From Sphingomonas sanguinis NBRC 13937 (GTDB taxonomy: Bacteria > Pseudomonadota > Alphaproteobacteria > Sphingomonadales > Sphingomonadaceae): a stretch of 64,000 bases of DNA. Position numbers and translations under genes: made by a program. The stretch is from assembly GCF_001591005.1 (NCBI RefSeq), contig NZ_BCTY01000006.1:1-64000 (forward strand), written 5' to 3'. This document shows, piece after piece, positions 40,643 through 49,797 of this stretch (positions are counted from its first letter, which is position 1; each line of letters starts with the position of its first letter). The notes beneath the pieces were generated by a model. The model was not told the DNA's origin. It searched no databases and saw only the letters and a list, made by a program, of their open reading frames with translations.

Positions 40643-41188
40643 TCAGTCCGGCTTCTTGGCCACCGCGACCAGCGCCGGGCGAAGCAGGCGGTCCTTGATC
40701 ATATACCCCGACTGCATCTCCTGCACGATCGTGCCCGGCTCCTGGTCGGAGGGCATTTCGATCATCGCCTGATGCTTGTTGGGGTCGAGCGGCTGGCCCA
40801 GCGCCTCGATCTTGGTGATGCCGTGACGCCCGAGCACGCTGTCCAGCTCGCGGCCGGTGGCGTCGAGGCCGGTCACCAGCCCCTTCCACTTGTCATCGGT
40901 ACGCAGATCGGCCGGGATCGCCTGAAGGGCGCGCTGGAGGTTATCGGCGACCGACAGCACGTCACGCGCGAACGCGGTCGCGGCATAGTTGCGCGCGTCG
41001 ACCGCTTCCTTCTCGGCGCGGCGACGGACATTCTGGTTCTCGGCCTGGGCGTAGAGATATTGCTGCTTGGCCTCGGCCAGCTGGTTCTCCAGCTCGGCGA
41101 CGCGGTCCTGCACCGCCACTTCGGGCGCGGCCTCGGCCGTCTCTTCACGCAGGTCGTTCTGGGTTTCGTTGGTCGTATTCTCGCTCAT
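40643..41188 (-). CDS. grpE: Nucleotide exchange factor GrpE
   Basis: Releases ADP from DnaK. The 181-residue protein has an acidic, disordered start, a long coiled coil (LENQLAEAKQQYLYAQAENQ) and the C-terminal beta domain (PNKHQAMIEMPSDQEPGTI). The ATG at 41188 is favoured because the preceding ATG at 41191 is too near AGGGA. It starts 12 bases after hrcA ends and must be co-transcribed with it. Confidence 0.96.
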   Translation of the reverse strand: MSENTTNETQNDLREETAEAAPEVAVQDRVAELENQLAEAKQQYLYAQAENQNVRRRAEKEAVDARNYAATAFARDVLSVADNLQRALQAIPADLRTDDKWKGLVTGLDATGRELDSVLGRHGITKIEALGQPLDPNKHQAMIEMPSDQEPGTIVQEMQSGYMIKDRLLRPALVAVAKKPD

Positions 41189-41200
41189 CATAATCCCTGT

Positions 41201-42241
41201 TCAGCCCATCATCCGGGCGAGCGTTGCCGCCGTGAAATCCACCATGGGCACGACGCGGGCATAGTTCAACCGCGTCGGCCCGATTACGCCGACCACACCG
41301 ACCACTTGGCCGTCGAGGCCGCGAAAAGGCCGGGCGATCACCGAAGACCCGGAAAGCGCGAACAATTTGTTCTCCGCGCCGATGAAGATGCGGGTCGAAT
41401 CGCCCGCGCGCGCCGAATCGAGCAGGCTGGCGATTTCCTGCTTGCCCTCCAGATCGTCGAGCAGGTCGCGGACCCGTTCCAGATCGGCGGCGGCCGCAGC
41501 GTCGATCAGCCGCCCCTGTCCACGCACGATCAGGATCGGCCGCCGCGCGCCATCCTCGCTCCAGACGATCAGCCCCTGTTCGACCAGCGCCCGCGCCGCG
41601 CCGTCCAGCGCGGCACGGCCCGCCGCAAGCTCGCGCTCCAATCGCTCTCGCGCCTGTCCCAGCGTGAGGCCGGCGAGCGTAGCGGAGAGATAATTGCCCG
41701 CCTCGATCAACGCAGAGCCGGTCATGCCCGGCGGCAGTTCCAGCACGCGATTCTCCACCGCGCCATCCTCGGCGACCAGCACCGCCAGCGCCTGGGTCAT
41801 CGACAAGGGCACGAAACCGATCGAGCGCAGCTTCAACTCGCGCTTGGGGACCATCACCAGCCCGGCACAGGCCGACAGTCCCGACAGCACCGCCGTCGTC
41901 GCCGCCAGCGCCTCCTCGACCGGGCCGGAGCGGGCGGCCCGCGCCTCGATCGCGGCGCGCTCCTCGATGCTGGGCTCCATCGCGTGCATCATGCCATCGA
42001 CGAACAGCCGCAGGCCGACATCGGTCGGCATCCGCCCCGCGCTGGTATGCGGTGCCGCCAGCAACCCGCGCTCCTCCAGTTCCTGAAGGACGTTGCGGAT
42101 CGAGGCGGGAGACAGGTTGATCCCCGACAGCGCGATCGTCTTCGACCCCACGGGCTGACCGCTGGTCAGATAGCTGTCGACCACCACGCGAAAGATATCG
42201 CGCGCCCGGTCGGTCAGCTCGGTGATCGGTGGGGTGACCAT
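41201..42241 (-). CDS. hrcA: Heat-inducible transcription repressor HrcA
   Basis: Repressor that binds CIRCE. The 346-residue protein has the winged-helix N-terminus (LTDRARDIFRVVVDSYLTSG, then LSPASIRNVLQELEERGLL) and a GAF-like C-terminal half ending GVIGPTRLNYARVVPMVDF. No CIRCE element is visible in this window, so its target is probably groESL elsewhere. No ribosome site precedes the ATG, and a promoter candidate places the transcript start at or beside it. Confidence 0.96.
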   Translation of the reverse strand: MVTPPITELTDRARDIFRVVVDSYLTSGQPVGSKTIALSGINLSPASIRNVLQELEERGLLAAPHTSAGRMPTDVGLRLFVDGMMHAMEPSIEERAAIEARAARSGPVEEALAATTAVLSGLSACAGLVMVPKRELKLRSIGFVPLSMTQALAVLVAEDGAVENRVLELPPGMTGSALIEAGNYLSATLAGLTLGQARERLERELAAGRAALDGAARALVEQGLIVWSEDGARRPILIVRGQGRLIDAAAAADLERVRDLLDDLEGKQEIASLLDSARAGDSTRIFIGAENKLFALSGSSVIARPFRGLDGQVVGVVGVIGPTRLNYARVVPMVDFTAATLARMMG

Positions 42242-42247
42242 GATGGA

Positions 42248-42276
42248 AATGTAGGCGCGCGCACTGCATCACTCAA
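42248..42276 (-). promoter_or_regulatory. Candidate promoter of hrcA-grpE
   Basis: TTGAGT (42276-42271) and TACATT (42253-42248) are 17 bases apart on the minus strand, each matching four of six sigma-70 consensus bases. The expected start site is about 42241, the first base of the hrcA ATG, which would give a leaderless mRNA. Confidence 0.45.
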
Positions 42277-42278
42277 CC

Positions 42279-42468
42279 GCGATCGGGAGACACTCTTCTT
42301 CTCCGCGCCTCTGCGCGCAAAAAAAAGAGATTGATCACGCGAAGCCGCGAAGGCGCGAAGATTTCCAGTCCCTCTTCGCGGCGTCGCGGCTTCGCGTGAA
42401 CCATTTTGTCGCGCAGAGGCGCAGAGGCGCAGAGGGCGCAGAGAAGAAGGGGAGTGTCTTCCGATCGC
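42279..42468. repeat. 190-bp nested inverted repeat (MITE-like)
   Basis: Ends GCGATCGG (42279) and CCGATCGC (42468) are complements; the outer arms continue with AGACACTC and TTCTTCTC blocks and runs of GCGCAGAGGC-type sequence. The inner arms at 42335-42360 and 42373-42398 match at 24 of 26 positions. The whole element could fold into one cruciform. It fills the gap between divergent hrcA and rph, so it lies in both upstream regions. No coding sequence is inside. Confidence 0.82.
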
Positions 42469-42535
42469 CACCTTGGTCTCTGGCGCATCGCGCGGGGGCC
42501 GGTTAGGGCTGTCTTCAAGGAACAAGGAGAAGACT

Positions 42536-43252
42536 ATGCGCCCGTCCGGCCGGATGCCCGACCAGATGCGTCCCATCACCATCGAGCCGAATTTCACCCG
42601 CCACGCCGAAGGTTCGGTGCTGATCGGGTTCGGCGATACCAAGGTGCTCGTCACCGCCAGCGTCGAAGAGCGCGTGCCCCCCTTCCTGCGCGGCAAGGGT
42701 GAGGGCTGGGTCACGGCCGAGTACGGCATGCTCCCCCGCGCCACCCATACGCGCGGCAGCCGCGAGGCCGCCAAGGGCAAGCAGTCGGGCCGCACCCAGG
42801 AAATCCAGCGGCTGATCGGCCGTAGCTTGCGCGCCGTCTGCGACCTGAAGGCACTGGGCGAGCGGCAGATCACCATCGACTGCGACGTGATCCAGGCCGA
42901 TGGCGGCACCCGCACCGCCGCCATTTCGGGCGCCTGGGTCGCGCTGCGCATGGCGGTCAACAAGCTGATGGCCGAAGGCAAGCTGACCAGCGACCCGATC
43001 CGCAACAAGGTCGCCGCCGTGTCCTGCGGCATCCATCAGGGCACGCCGGTCCTCGACCTCGATTATATCGAAGATTCGAATGCCGATGCCGACGCCAATT
43101 TCGTGCTGATCGAGAACGGCCACATCGCCGAGGTGCAGGCGACCGCCGAGCACGCCACCTATGACGAAGAGGCGCTGCTGCGTCTGCTCCGTCTCGCACG
43201 CATGGGCTGCGCCGAAATCTACGCGGCGCAGGACCGGGCGATCCGCGCATGA
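42536..43252 (+). CDS. rph: Ribonuclease PH
   Basis: Phosphorolytic 3' trimming of tRNA precursors. The 238-residue protein begins [20 protein letters not shown] and has the conserved [20 protein letters not shown] phosphate/RNA site and [25 protein letters not shown] at 42524-42530 selects the ATG at 42536. It overlaps rdgB by ATGA. The full C-terminus is present, unlike the truncated rph of E. coli K-12. Confidence 0.97.
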   Translation: MRPSGRMPDQMRPITIEPNFTRHAEGSVLIGFGDTKVLVTASVEERVPPFLRGKGEGWVTAEYGMLPRATHTRGSREAAKGKQSGRTQEIQRLIGRSLRAVCDLKALGERQITIDCDVIQADGGTRTAAISGAWVALRMAVNKLMAEGKLTSDPIRNKVAAVSCGIHQGTPVLDLDYIEDSNADADANFVLIENGHIAEVQATAEHATYDEEALLRLLRLARMGCAEIYAAQDRAIRA

Positions 43253-43875
43253 GCGGCGAGGGAAGCGGCCGTCAGGCGATCCGCAAGCTGGAGCCCGGCA
43301 AGCTGGTCCTCGCCAGCCACAACAAGGGCAAGATCGTCGAATTCCGCGAACTGCTGGCACCGTACGGCGTCGAAGTGATCGCGGCCGCCGATCTGGACCT
43401 GCCCGAGCCCGAGGAGACCGGCACGACCTTCGTCGCCAATGCCGAGCTGAAGGCACTGGCCGCCGCCGACCTGTCGGGGCTGCCCGCTCTGTCGGACGAT
43501 AGCGGGTTGTGCGTCGATGCGCTGGGCGGCGATCCGGGGCTATTCTCGGCGCGCTGGGCCGGGCCGACCAAGGACTTTGCGATGGCGATGCGCTCGGTCG
43601 AGGATCGGCTGAACGAGGAACCGGACATGAGCCGCGCCGCGCACTTCGTCTGCGCGCTCGCGGTCGGCTGGCCCGACGGGCATGTCGAATGGTTCGAGGG
43701 TCGCGTCGACGGCACGATCGTGTGGCCGCCGCGCGGCGACAAGGGCCATGGCTATGACCCGATCTTCCAGCCGCTGGGTAAGACCGAGACCTTTGCCGAG
43801 ATGGACCAGGACGAAAAGAACCGCATCAGCCACCGCGCCGACGCATTCGGCCAGCTGGTGAAGGCGGTGTTCTAA
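43249..43875 (+). CDS. rdgB: RdgB/HAM1 XTP/dITP pyrophosphatase
   Basis: Hydrolyses non-canonical purine triphosphates (dITP, XTP) to keep them out of DNA. The 208-residue protein has the nucleotide-binding start [25 protein letters not shown] in the middle, and [10 protein letters not shown] near the end. The ATG overlaps the rph stop by 4 nt. hemW, its usual downstream neighbour, is separated here by two opposite-strand genes. Confidence 0.96.
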   Translation: MSGEGSGRQAIRKLEPGKLVLASHNKGKIVEFRELLAPYGVEVIAAADLDLPEPEETGTTFVANAELKALAAADLSGLPALSDDSGLCVDALGGDPGLFSARWAGPTKDFAMAMRSVEDRLNEEPDMSRAAHFVCALAVGWPDGHVEWFEGRVDGTIVWPPRGDKGHGYDPIFQPLGKTETFAEMDQDEKNRISHRADAFGQLVKAVF

Positions 43876-43882
43876 AGCTGAT

Positions 43883-43959
43883 GGAGGGGTGTCGCCCTAT
43901 CGATAGCGGGACACCCCTCCGTCAGGGCTTCGCCCTGCCACCTCCCCTTCAAGGGGAGG
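43883..43959. repeat. Three-hairpin repeat at convergent gene ends
   Basis: Three consecutive stems: GGAGGGGTGTC/GACACCCCTCC (43883-43893, 43910-43920), CAGGGC/GCCCTG around TTC (43923-43937), and CCTCCCCTT/AAGGGGAGG (43941-43959). A related element lies at 54272-54383. It sits between the convergent rdgB and phasin-like genes and may end both transcripts. Confidence 0.8.
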
Positions 43960-43966
43960 AAATACC

Positions 43967-44353
43967 CTAACCCTTCGCCAGCCGCTTCTGGTTCGCGGTC
44001 ACGGCCCGGTGCACCGGCGCCATTGCCTGGACCGGCATCGATGCCCCGATCAGCATGGCACGCGCCATCGTCTCCCACGCATCGATCACCCCGCCGCGCG
44101 GGTCATGCTGCGACAACCGCGACAGCGCCGCCTGATCGCGGTTCCAAACCTTGGCCGACTGGTCGAAGGCCTTCACCTTCTCGCTGACCATCAACGTCAT
44201 CTCCGCGATCGAGGAGGTGCCCGTCGCCATCGCCCCCATGCGAGTCGCAATCACGCTCTGCGCGCTCAGCATCGCTTCGCTCGCCATCACCGCGAAGCGG
44301 GCGGGCGCCGTCCAGAAGGCGAGCCACGCCATCGGATCATAGGGATTGGCCAT
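43967..44353 (-). CDS. Phasin-like helical protein
   Basis: A 128-residue, mostly helical protein. The start, ANPYDPMAWLAFWTAPARFA, is amphipathic and aromatic, then a long helix (IATRMGAMATGTSSIAEMTL) as in polyhydroxyalkanoate granule-associated phasins. The ATG at 44353 is preferred over 44362. No PHA synthase is near, so granule binding is inference. Confidence 0.55.
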   Translation of the reverse strand: MANPYDPMAWLAFWTAPARFAVMASEAMLSAQSVIATRMGAMATGTSSIAEMTLMVSEKVKAFDQSAKVWNRDQAALSRLSQHDPRGGVIDAWETMARAMLIGASMPVQAMAPVHRAVTANQKRLAKG

Positions 44354-44386
44354 GTGCGTCAAACCTTTCGTCCGTCCCGGCCTGAG

Positions 44387-45016
44387 TCAGAAAGCCCGCT
44401 CACCAAAGACGTTGCCGGTGGGGCTATAGCGGCAAACGAGGAAGTCGTCGCGCCTGTTGCTCGCCATCGCGCAACCGACCGCCGTGGATCGGGCCCAGAC
44501 GATCTGGGTGTAATGGCCGACATCGCCGAACTGGCCCGTCCGGCTGGATTGCGGCACCGGCAGGTTTACGAAATTGCTCCGCTCGGCCAGCCAATGGCTC
44601 ATCATCTCGTCATAGCGATAGGCGCCGCGCGTACCGGTCCACAAATTCTCGCCCAGCCGGGTCGGCCCCTGCGGCTGGTCGGCATGTTGGAAGCGGCCGG
44701 TCCGCGCCATCTCCTGCGCATAGGCGAGCGCGCTGGCGGCCAGCCCTTCGTCCCAGCTCAGCGGCGGCAGGCCCACCGCCGCGCGCGCCGCCCGGTGCCC
44801 CTCCAGCATCGCCTGACGCAACAGCCCTGCCCCCCGCGCCGTCGGCGTGTCGGAGGCGCGTTCCTCGACCACCCGCGCCGGCGGGCTCTCGACACCACCG
44901 GTCTGCGACGGCACCACGGGACCACAAGCCGCCAGCATGATGGCAACGATCGGGGCCAGGACGGGAATCGATAAGAGATGGCGAAGCGTGCGCATCGCCG
45001 CCATATCGGGCGACAT
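44387..45016 (-). CDS. CAP/SCP-domain lipoprotein
   Basis: A 209-residue envelope protein with a lipoprotein signal (PVLAPIVAIMLAAC) and a CAP domain: LSWDEGLAASALAYAQEMA, ENLWTG, then GHYTQIVWARSTAVGCA and a cysteine in FLVCRY. The role of bacterial CAP proteins is mostly unknown. Of the candidate starts, 45016 has GGAGG five bases upstream; 44995 (MRTLRH) gives a more usual signal peptide. Its 5' end overlaps divergent hemW. Confidence 0.85.
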   Translation of the reverse strand: MSPDMAAMRTLRHLLSIPVLAPIVAIMLAACGPVVPSQTGGVESPPARVVEERASDTPTARGAGLLRQAMLEGHRAARAAVGLPPLSWDEGLAASALAYAQEMARTGRFQHADQPQGPTRLGENLWTGTRGAYRYDEMMSHWLAERSNFVNLPVPQSSRTGQFGDVGHYTQIVWARSTAVGCAMASNRRDDFLVCRYSPTGNVFGERAF

Positions 45017-45017
45017 C

Positions 45018-46184
45018 ATGTCCTCCGCAATATCGCCCCGTTCGTCATCGGCTCCCTCCCCGCTCGCGCTCTATGTCCACTGGCCCTTCTGCGTTTCCAA
45101 ATGCCCCTATTGCGACTTCAACAGCCATGTCCGCGAGTCGGTGGACCAGGCCGCCTGGGCCAAGGCGCTGCTCGCCGATCTGGCGCATGAGGCGGAGGCC
45201 CTGCCCGGGCGGCGGCTGACGTCGATCTTCTTTGGCGGGGGTACGCCGTCGCTGATGCCGCCCTCCACGGTCGCCGCGATCCTCGACGCGGCCGAGCGCC
45301 ATTGGGGCTTTGCGGAGGATATTGAGATCACGCTGGAGGCCAACCCCTCCTCGGTCGAGGCGGCGCGCTTCGCCGACCTGGCCGCCGCCGGGGTCAACCG
45401 CGCCTCGCTGGGCGTGCAGGCGCTGGACGATCAGGCCCTTCATTTCCTCGGCCGCGCCCATGGCGTCGACGAGGCGCTGCGGGCGCTCCAGACCGCGCAA
45501 GGCCTGTTCGGACGCGTCAGCTTCGACCTGATCTATGCCCGCCCCGGCCAGCCGCTCCCCGACTGGGAGGCCGAGCTCACCCGCGCGATCGGCTATGGCA
45601 CGGAGCACTTGTCCCTCTACCAGCTGACGATCGAACCCGGCACGCGCTTCCACACCGAAGCCGCCGCCGGGCGTCTGGTCATCCCCGATGGCGACGCCGC
45701 CGCCGATCTGTTCGAGACGACGCGCAGCCTCACCGCCGCCGCCGGACTGCCCGCCTATGAAACGTCCAACCACGCCGCGCCCGGCGCGGAGAGTCGCCAC
45801 AACCTGACCTATTGGCGCTATGGCGACTATGCCGGGATCGGCCCCGGCGCGCATGGTCGGCGAGAGGGCGTGGCGACGGTCCGGCGCAAGAAGCCGGAAA
45901 ACTGGATGACGGCGGTCGACCGCAACGGCCACGGCATCGAACAGGAGGAAAGCCTCCCCCCCGTCACCCGCGCGACCGAAGCGTTGGTCATGGGTCTGCG
46001 CCTGACCGAAGGCGTCGACCTGTCCCGCGTCGCCGCCCTGGCCGAAGGACGACCGATGGTGGACGAGAACGCCGCGACGCGAATGGCTGCACAGGGGCTG
46101 ATCCGGCGCGATGGCGACCGACTGATCGTCACCGACGCGGGCGCCTTGTTGCTCGATGCGATCCTGCGCGATCTGGTGATCTGA
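45018..46184 (+). CDS. hemW: Radical SAM protein HemW
   Basis: Heme-binding radical SAM protein related to coproporphyrinogen III dehydrogenase, thought to act as a heme chaperone. In 388 residues the cluster motif is C25-VSK-C29-PY-C32 after ALYVHWPF, with FFGGGTPSLMPP next. It lacks the further N-terminal cysteine expected of true HemN. The ATG at 45018 lies in a CATG that also holds a CAP-gene ATG on the other strand. It may need a promoter inside that gene. Confidence 0.93.
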   Translation: MSSAISPRSSSAPSPLALYVHWPFCVSKCPYCDFNSHVRESVDQAAWAKALLADLAHEAEALPGRRLTSIFFGGGTPSLMPPSTVAAILDAAERHWGFAEDIEITLEANPSSVEAARFADLAAAGVNRASLGVQALDDQALHFLGRAHGVDEALRALQTAQGLFGRVSFDLIYARPGQPLPDWEAELTRAIGYGTEHLSLYQLTIEPGTRFHTEAAAGRLVIPDGDAAADLFETTRSLTAAAGLPAYETSNHAAPGAESRHNLTYWRYGDYAGIGPGAHGRREGVATVRRKKPENWMTAVDRNGHGIEQEESLPPVTRATEALVMGLRLTEGVDLSRVAALAEGRPMVDENAATRMAAQGLIRRDGDRLIVTDAGALLLDAILRDLVI

Positions 46185-46564
46185 ACGGTTTTGGAGGGTC
46201 GTCGGAGGCTACGGAAGCGGCATTCGTGTCCTCCGCCGCCCCGCCACTCGGAACGGCGATCAGCCCGGTCGCAACAATCACATCTACTCACGAGCGCTTG
46301 TTGCAACAATGCAACATCTGAACGTAAAATGAATGTAATTTTCGAAATATTCAGCGGCGCTCTATCCAACCGTGACAGTTTTATAAAATTTACTTTACAA
46401 ATTAGTGATTTAGCATGTGATTTATCCGCATAATACAATATATTATACTATGTTGACCGTCGTTTTGTGGTCTGCCTAGATATCCCCAGAGGCCAAACCA
46501 GTCCGGCGAGGCCTCTCTGATGGCCGACCCGATTGCGGGCGGGCATAATAGGGGGATTACATCG
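46185..46564 (+). promoter_or_regulatory. AT-rich upstream region of the TonB receptor
   Basis: A 380-base gap with no supported gene. From about 46310 to 46455 the base composition drops sharply (about 22% GC by hand count over 46381-46440), with TTATAAAATTTAC and TAATACAATATATTATAC stretches. It precedes the large receptor gene. Likely a regulated promoter bound by an AT-preferring silencer, or a relic of inserted DNA; neither can be decided here. Confidence 0.6.
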
Positions 46565-49500
46565 ATGGGGATCGAATCCATGCGGCGTCGCCGCAAAGGC
46601 ATTCTCTTGTCCGCAGCGGCCGGAATTGTCGCCGTTTCCAGTTTGACCGTCATCGCCGCACCCGCTGCGGCCCAAGGTTACGTCAACGTCATCGCCGGTG
46701 GCCAGGTCACGGACTCGGCAGGCAAGCCGATCGCAGGGGCCACGGTCACCGTGACATCGGATGCGCAAGGCTTCTCGCGTAGCGCGACGACCGACAAGGA
46801 CGGCAGCTATCAGATCCCAGAACTGCCGCCGGGCGACTACACCTTCACGATCACCGCCTCGGGCTATGCGATCTATAAGGAAGACAAGGTCACGCTGCGC
46901 GCCGGTTCGGCGTCGAATCGCTTCGCGCTCGGTGGCGAAGTCGAGGGCAATTCGGGCGAGATCATGGTGTCGGGCAAGCGCATCCGCACTTCGGATTTCG
47001 ACAGCACTACCACTGGCGCGGTCCTCGACGTCTCCGACATCGCGACTCGGCTTCCCGTCGGCCGCAGCCTGCAATCGGTCGTGCTGCTAGCGCCGGGCGC
47101 CAATGCCGGTGCCGGCGCGTTCGGTGGCCTGCCGTCGATCAACGGCTCAGCCGTGTCGGAAAACGCCTTCTTCATCAACGGCCTAAATATCACCGACTTC
47201 CGCAAGAGCCTTGGCGCGGTGACCGTGCCGTTCGACTTCTATCAGACGGTGGAAGTGAAGACCGGCGGCTATGCGGCGGAGTTCGGCCGTTCGACAGGCG
47301 GTTTCATCAATGCAACCACCAAGTCCGGCTCGAACCAGTTCCATGGCGGTATTCTGTTCAGCTGGAACCCCAATTCGCTGATCTCGAAGACGAAGGACAC
47401 GATCTACTCGGCCAACCAGTTCTCGCGCAGCGAGTCCGCCAGCATGACGGCGGAACTGTCAGGGCCGTTGTGGAAAGACCACCTGTTCTTTTACGGTATA
47501 TATCAGTCGCGCAGCATCGCCTCGACCGGAGCGGGTCGCCAGTATTTCCCGGCGACCAACACCTTCCTCGGGACTTCGCGCACCTTCTATCGTACCACTT
47601 CGCCCTTCTACGGCGGCAAGATCGACGCGGTCATCACCAATGGTCAGCGCCTGGAGTTCACCTATTTCAACACATCGGGTGAAGATACCAGCCGCTACTA
47701 CGGCAACACCAACTCGCTCGCTAACCGCTTCAACCTAACGACCGGCCAGGACGGCCCCTATCAGGGTTATACCTTCGGCAAATATGGCGGCGCCAACTAT
47801 GTCGGTCGCTACACCGGCGTGATGAGCAAGTGGCTGACTGTCTCTGCCGCTTATGGACGGAACGAGAACATCTCATTCGGCCAATCGATCAACGGGGCGA
47901 ACTCGACCCTGCCGCCCGTCACCGACGCTCGCACTGACCAGTCGGTTAGCCTGACCAATCCAGGCGGCTCCATCCAGTCTGCCGAAGACGTCCGGAAATT
48001 CTATCGCGGCGACGTCGACGTGTATTTCAAGGCGCTGGGCACACACCACGTCCGCTTTGGCTATGACCGCGAAGACTTGGCTTCTACGGTTCAGAGCCTC
48101 GGCAATGGCGGCGGCATCGGCTACACGATCCTGCGCGGTCGTCCCGGTGACGCATATGGCGTACCCGTGGGTACCGACTATGTGCGTCAATCCAACTACA
48201 AGGTGGGTGGTGCCTTCTCGTCGCGTAACGACGCCTTTTACGTGCAAGATAGCTGGTCGCTTTTGGAAAACCGGCTGAACCTCAACCTGGGCCTACGCCT
48301 AGACCGGTTCGAGAACAAGAATGGTGATGGCATCACCTTCTATAAGTCCGGCAACCAGTGGGGGCCACGTCTCGGGTTCTCCTTCGACCCGATCGGTAAC
48401 CAGACCGATAAATTCTACGGGAGCTTCAGCCGCCTTTATATTCCGGTCCCGGCCAACACGAACATTCGCTTGGCGGGTGGCGAGACCTACTACTGGCGGA
48501 CAAATCTGTTCGGCGGCTTGGGTCCGAACAACATTCCGATCCTGGGTGCCCCCGTATTGTACTCCGGCGCCGTGGCGTGCCCCGATACTGGTATCGCCAA
48601 CTGCGACGTGACAGGCACCGGTCGAGCACCCGATACCCGCTCGCTGGTGGCGCAGGGCTTGAAGCCGCAATCGGCCGACGAGATGATCTTCGGTTATGAA
48701 AAGCGGATCGACCGCTGGCGCTTCCAGACGTTCCTGACGGTCACCCGGCTGAACGAAGTGCTGGAAGACGCCGCGATCGACGCCGCCGTCAACAATTACT
48801 GCACGGCGCAGAAGATCGCAGGCTGCGGCAATATCTGGGGCGGTTTCCACCAATATGTGCTGATCAACCCGGGCTCCCCGGCGGCGATCACGCTATCAGA
48901 CCCGATTAATGGGGAAACTGGCCTGCGTACCGTCAACTTCTCGGCCGCCGATCTCGGTTATCCGAAGGCGGAACGCTACCACCGTTCGATGACATTCCGC
49001 GCCTGGCGTGAATTCGACGGCGTGTGGAGCATCGAGGGCTCGTATGTCTATGGCAAGACCTACGGCAATTACGAAGGCGGCGTGAAGAGCGACAACGGGC
49101 AGAGCGATACTGGTCTGACCCAAGACTTCGATCAGCCCGGCCTGACGCGCGGCATGTACGGCTATACGCCGAACGACCGTCGTCACGTCTTCAAGCTGTT
49201 CGGCAGCTATCAGCTGGGCATCTTCAACATCGGCGGCAGCTTCTCGGCGACCGCACCGCGCAAATATGGCTGCATCGGCACGGTTCCGCGTTCGGTCGAC
49301 CCCTATGCACGCGCTTATGGTGCGGCGGGTGCCTATTGCCAGGTCAAGCCGGACGGCACGATCAACACCGATCCGACCGTGGCCTTCCCCGCGCAACTCG
49401 TCCGCCGTGGTACGGCGTTCGATGGTCGCTGGCTCTTCACCGACGATATCGACATCTCGACAAAGATCCCCATCGGTCGTTCGACCGCCACGTTGCGCCT

Positions 49501-49651
49501 GTCGGTGTTCAACTTCCTGAACTTGAAGACGCCGACCAACTTCAACGAATTCGGCACGACCGGCAACGGCACCGCGTCGATCTACTATCGTCAGATCCAA
49601 GGCTATCAGGGGGCTCGCAACGCCCGCCTGCAATTCCAGTACGCCTTCTGA
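46565..49651 (+). CDS. Oar-like TonB-dependent receptor
   Basis: A 1028-residue outer-membrane receptor. Order: basic signal peptide ending APAAAQG, a carboxypeptidase-regulatory-like beta-sandwich (about residues 35-110, GGQVTDSAGKPIAGATV to PPGDYTFTITASGY), a TonB-box-like EIMVSGKR, the plug (LPSINGSAVSENAFFINGLN, YAAEFGRSTGGFINATTKSG), and a 22-strand-type barrel ending in the C-terminal aromatic FQYAF. An AGGGGGA ribosome site precedes the ATG. Ligand unknown; Oar-like proteins may take up peptides or help protein export. Confidence 0.9.
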   Translation: MGIESMRRRRKGILLSAAAGIVAVSSLTVIAAPAAAQGYVNVIAGGQVTDSAGKPIAGATVTVTSDAQGFSRSATTDKDGSYQIPELPPGDYTFTITASGYAIYKEDKVTLRAGSASNRFALGGEVEGNSGEIMVSGKRIRTSDFDSTTTGAVLDVSDIATRLPVGRSLQSVVLLAPGANAGAGAFGGLPSINGSAVSENAFFINGLNITDFRKSLGAVTVPFDFYQTVEVKTGGYAAEFGRSTGGFINATTKSGSNQFHGGILFSWNPNSLISKTKDTIYSANQFSRSESASMTAELSGPLWKDHLFFYGIYQSRSIASTGAGRQYFPATNTFLGTSRTFYRTTSPFYGGKIDAVITNGQRLEFTYFNTSGEDTSRYYGNTNSLANRFNLTTGQDGPYQGYTFGKYGGANYVGRYTGVMSKWLTVSAAYGRNENISFGQSINGANSTLPPVTDARTDQSVSLTNPGGSIQSAEDVRKFYRGDVDVYFKALGTHHVRFGYDREDLASTVQSLGNGGGIGYTILRGRPGDAYGVPVGTDYVRQSNYKVGGAFSSRNDAFYVQDSWSLLENRLNLNLGLRLDRFENKNGDGITFYKSGNQWGPRLGFSFDPIGNQTDKFYGSFSRLYIPVPANTNIRLAGGETYYWRTNLFGGLGPNNIPILGAPVLYSGAVACPDTGIANCDVTGTGRAPDTRSLVAQGLKPQSADEMIFGYEKRIDRWRFQTFLTVTRLNEVLEDAAIDAAVNNYCTAQKIAGCGNIWGGFHQYVLINPGSPAAITLSDPINGETGLRTVNFSAADLGYPKAERYHRSMTFRAWREFDGVWSIEGSYVYGKTYGNYEGGVKSDNGQSDTGLTQDFDQPGLTRGMYGYTPNDRRHVFKLFGSYQLGIFNIGGSFSATAPRKYGCIGTVPRSVDPYARAYGAAGAYCQVKPDGTINTDPTVAFPAQLVRRGTAFDGRWLFTDDIDISTKIPIGRSTATLRLSVFNFLNLKTPTNFNEFGTTGNGTASIYYRQIQGYQGARNARLQFQYAF

Positions 49652-49702
49652 TCATTACCCCCGATGGATGTCCGGGCCTGCGGGACCGGCCATCCATCGA
49701 CT

Positions 49703-49737
49703 GGGGCCGGGATGAGCAATCATCCCGGCCCCTTTTT
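49703..49737 (+). terminator. Rho-independent terminator of the TonB receptor
   Basis: A perfect 12-bp stem GGGGCCGGGATG/CATCCCGGCCCC with a 6-nt loop is followed by five T. A weaker hairpin (GATGGATG with its complement) lies just before it. Confidence 0.92.
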
Positions 49738-49797
49738 GAGTTTAAAAAAGGGGCACAGTCCCTGCCTCGCCGGGCAGGCCGCAGCCTGACCGCCCCC

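Noticed and set aside
42242..42535. CIRCE element for HrcA
   Set aside because: I looked for TTAGCACTC and GAGTGCTAA arms here and upstream of dnaK and found none.
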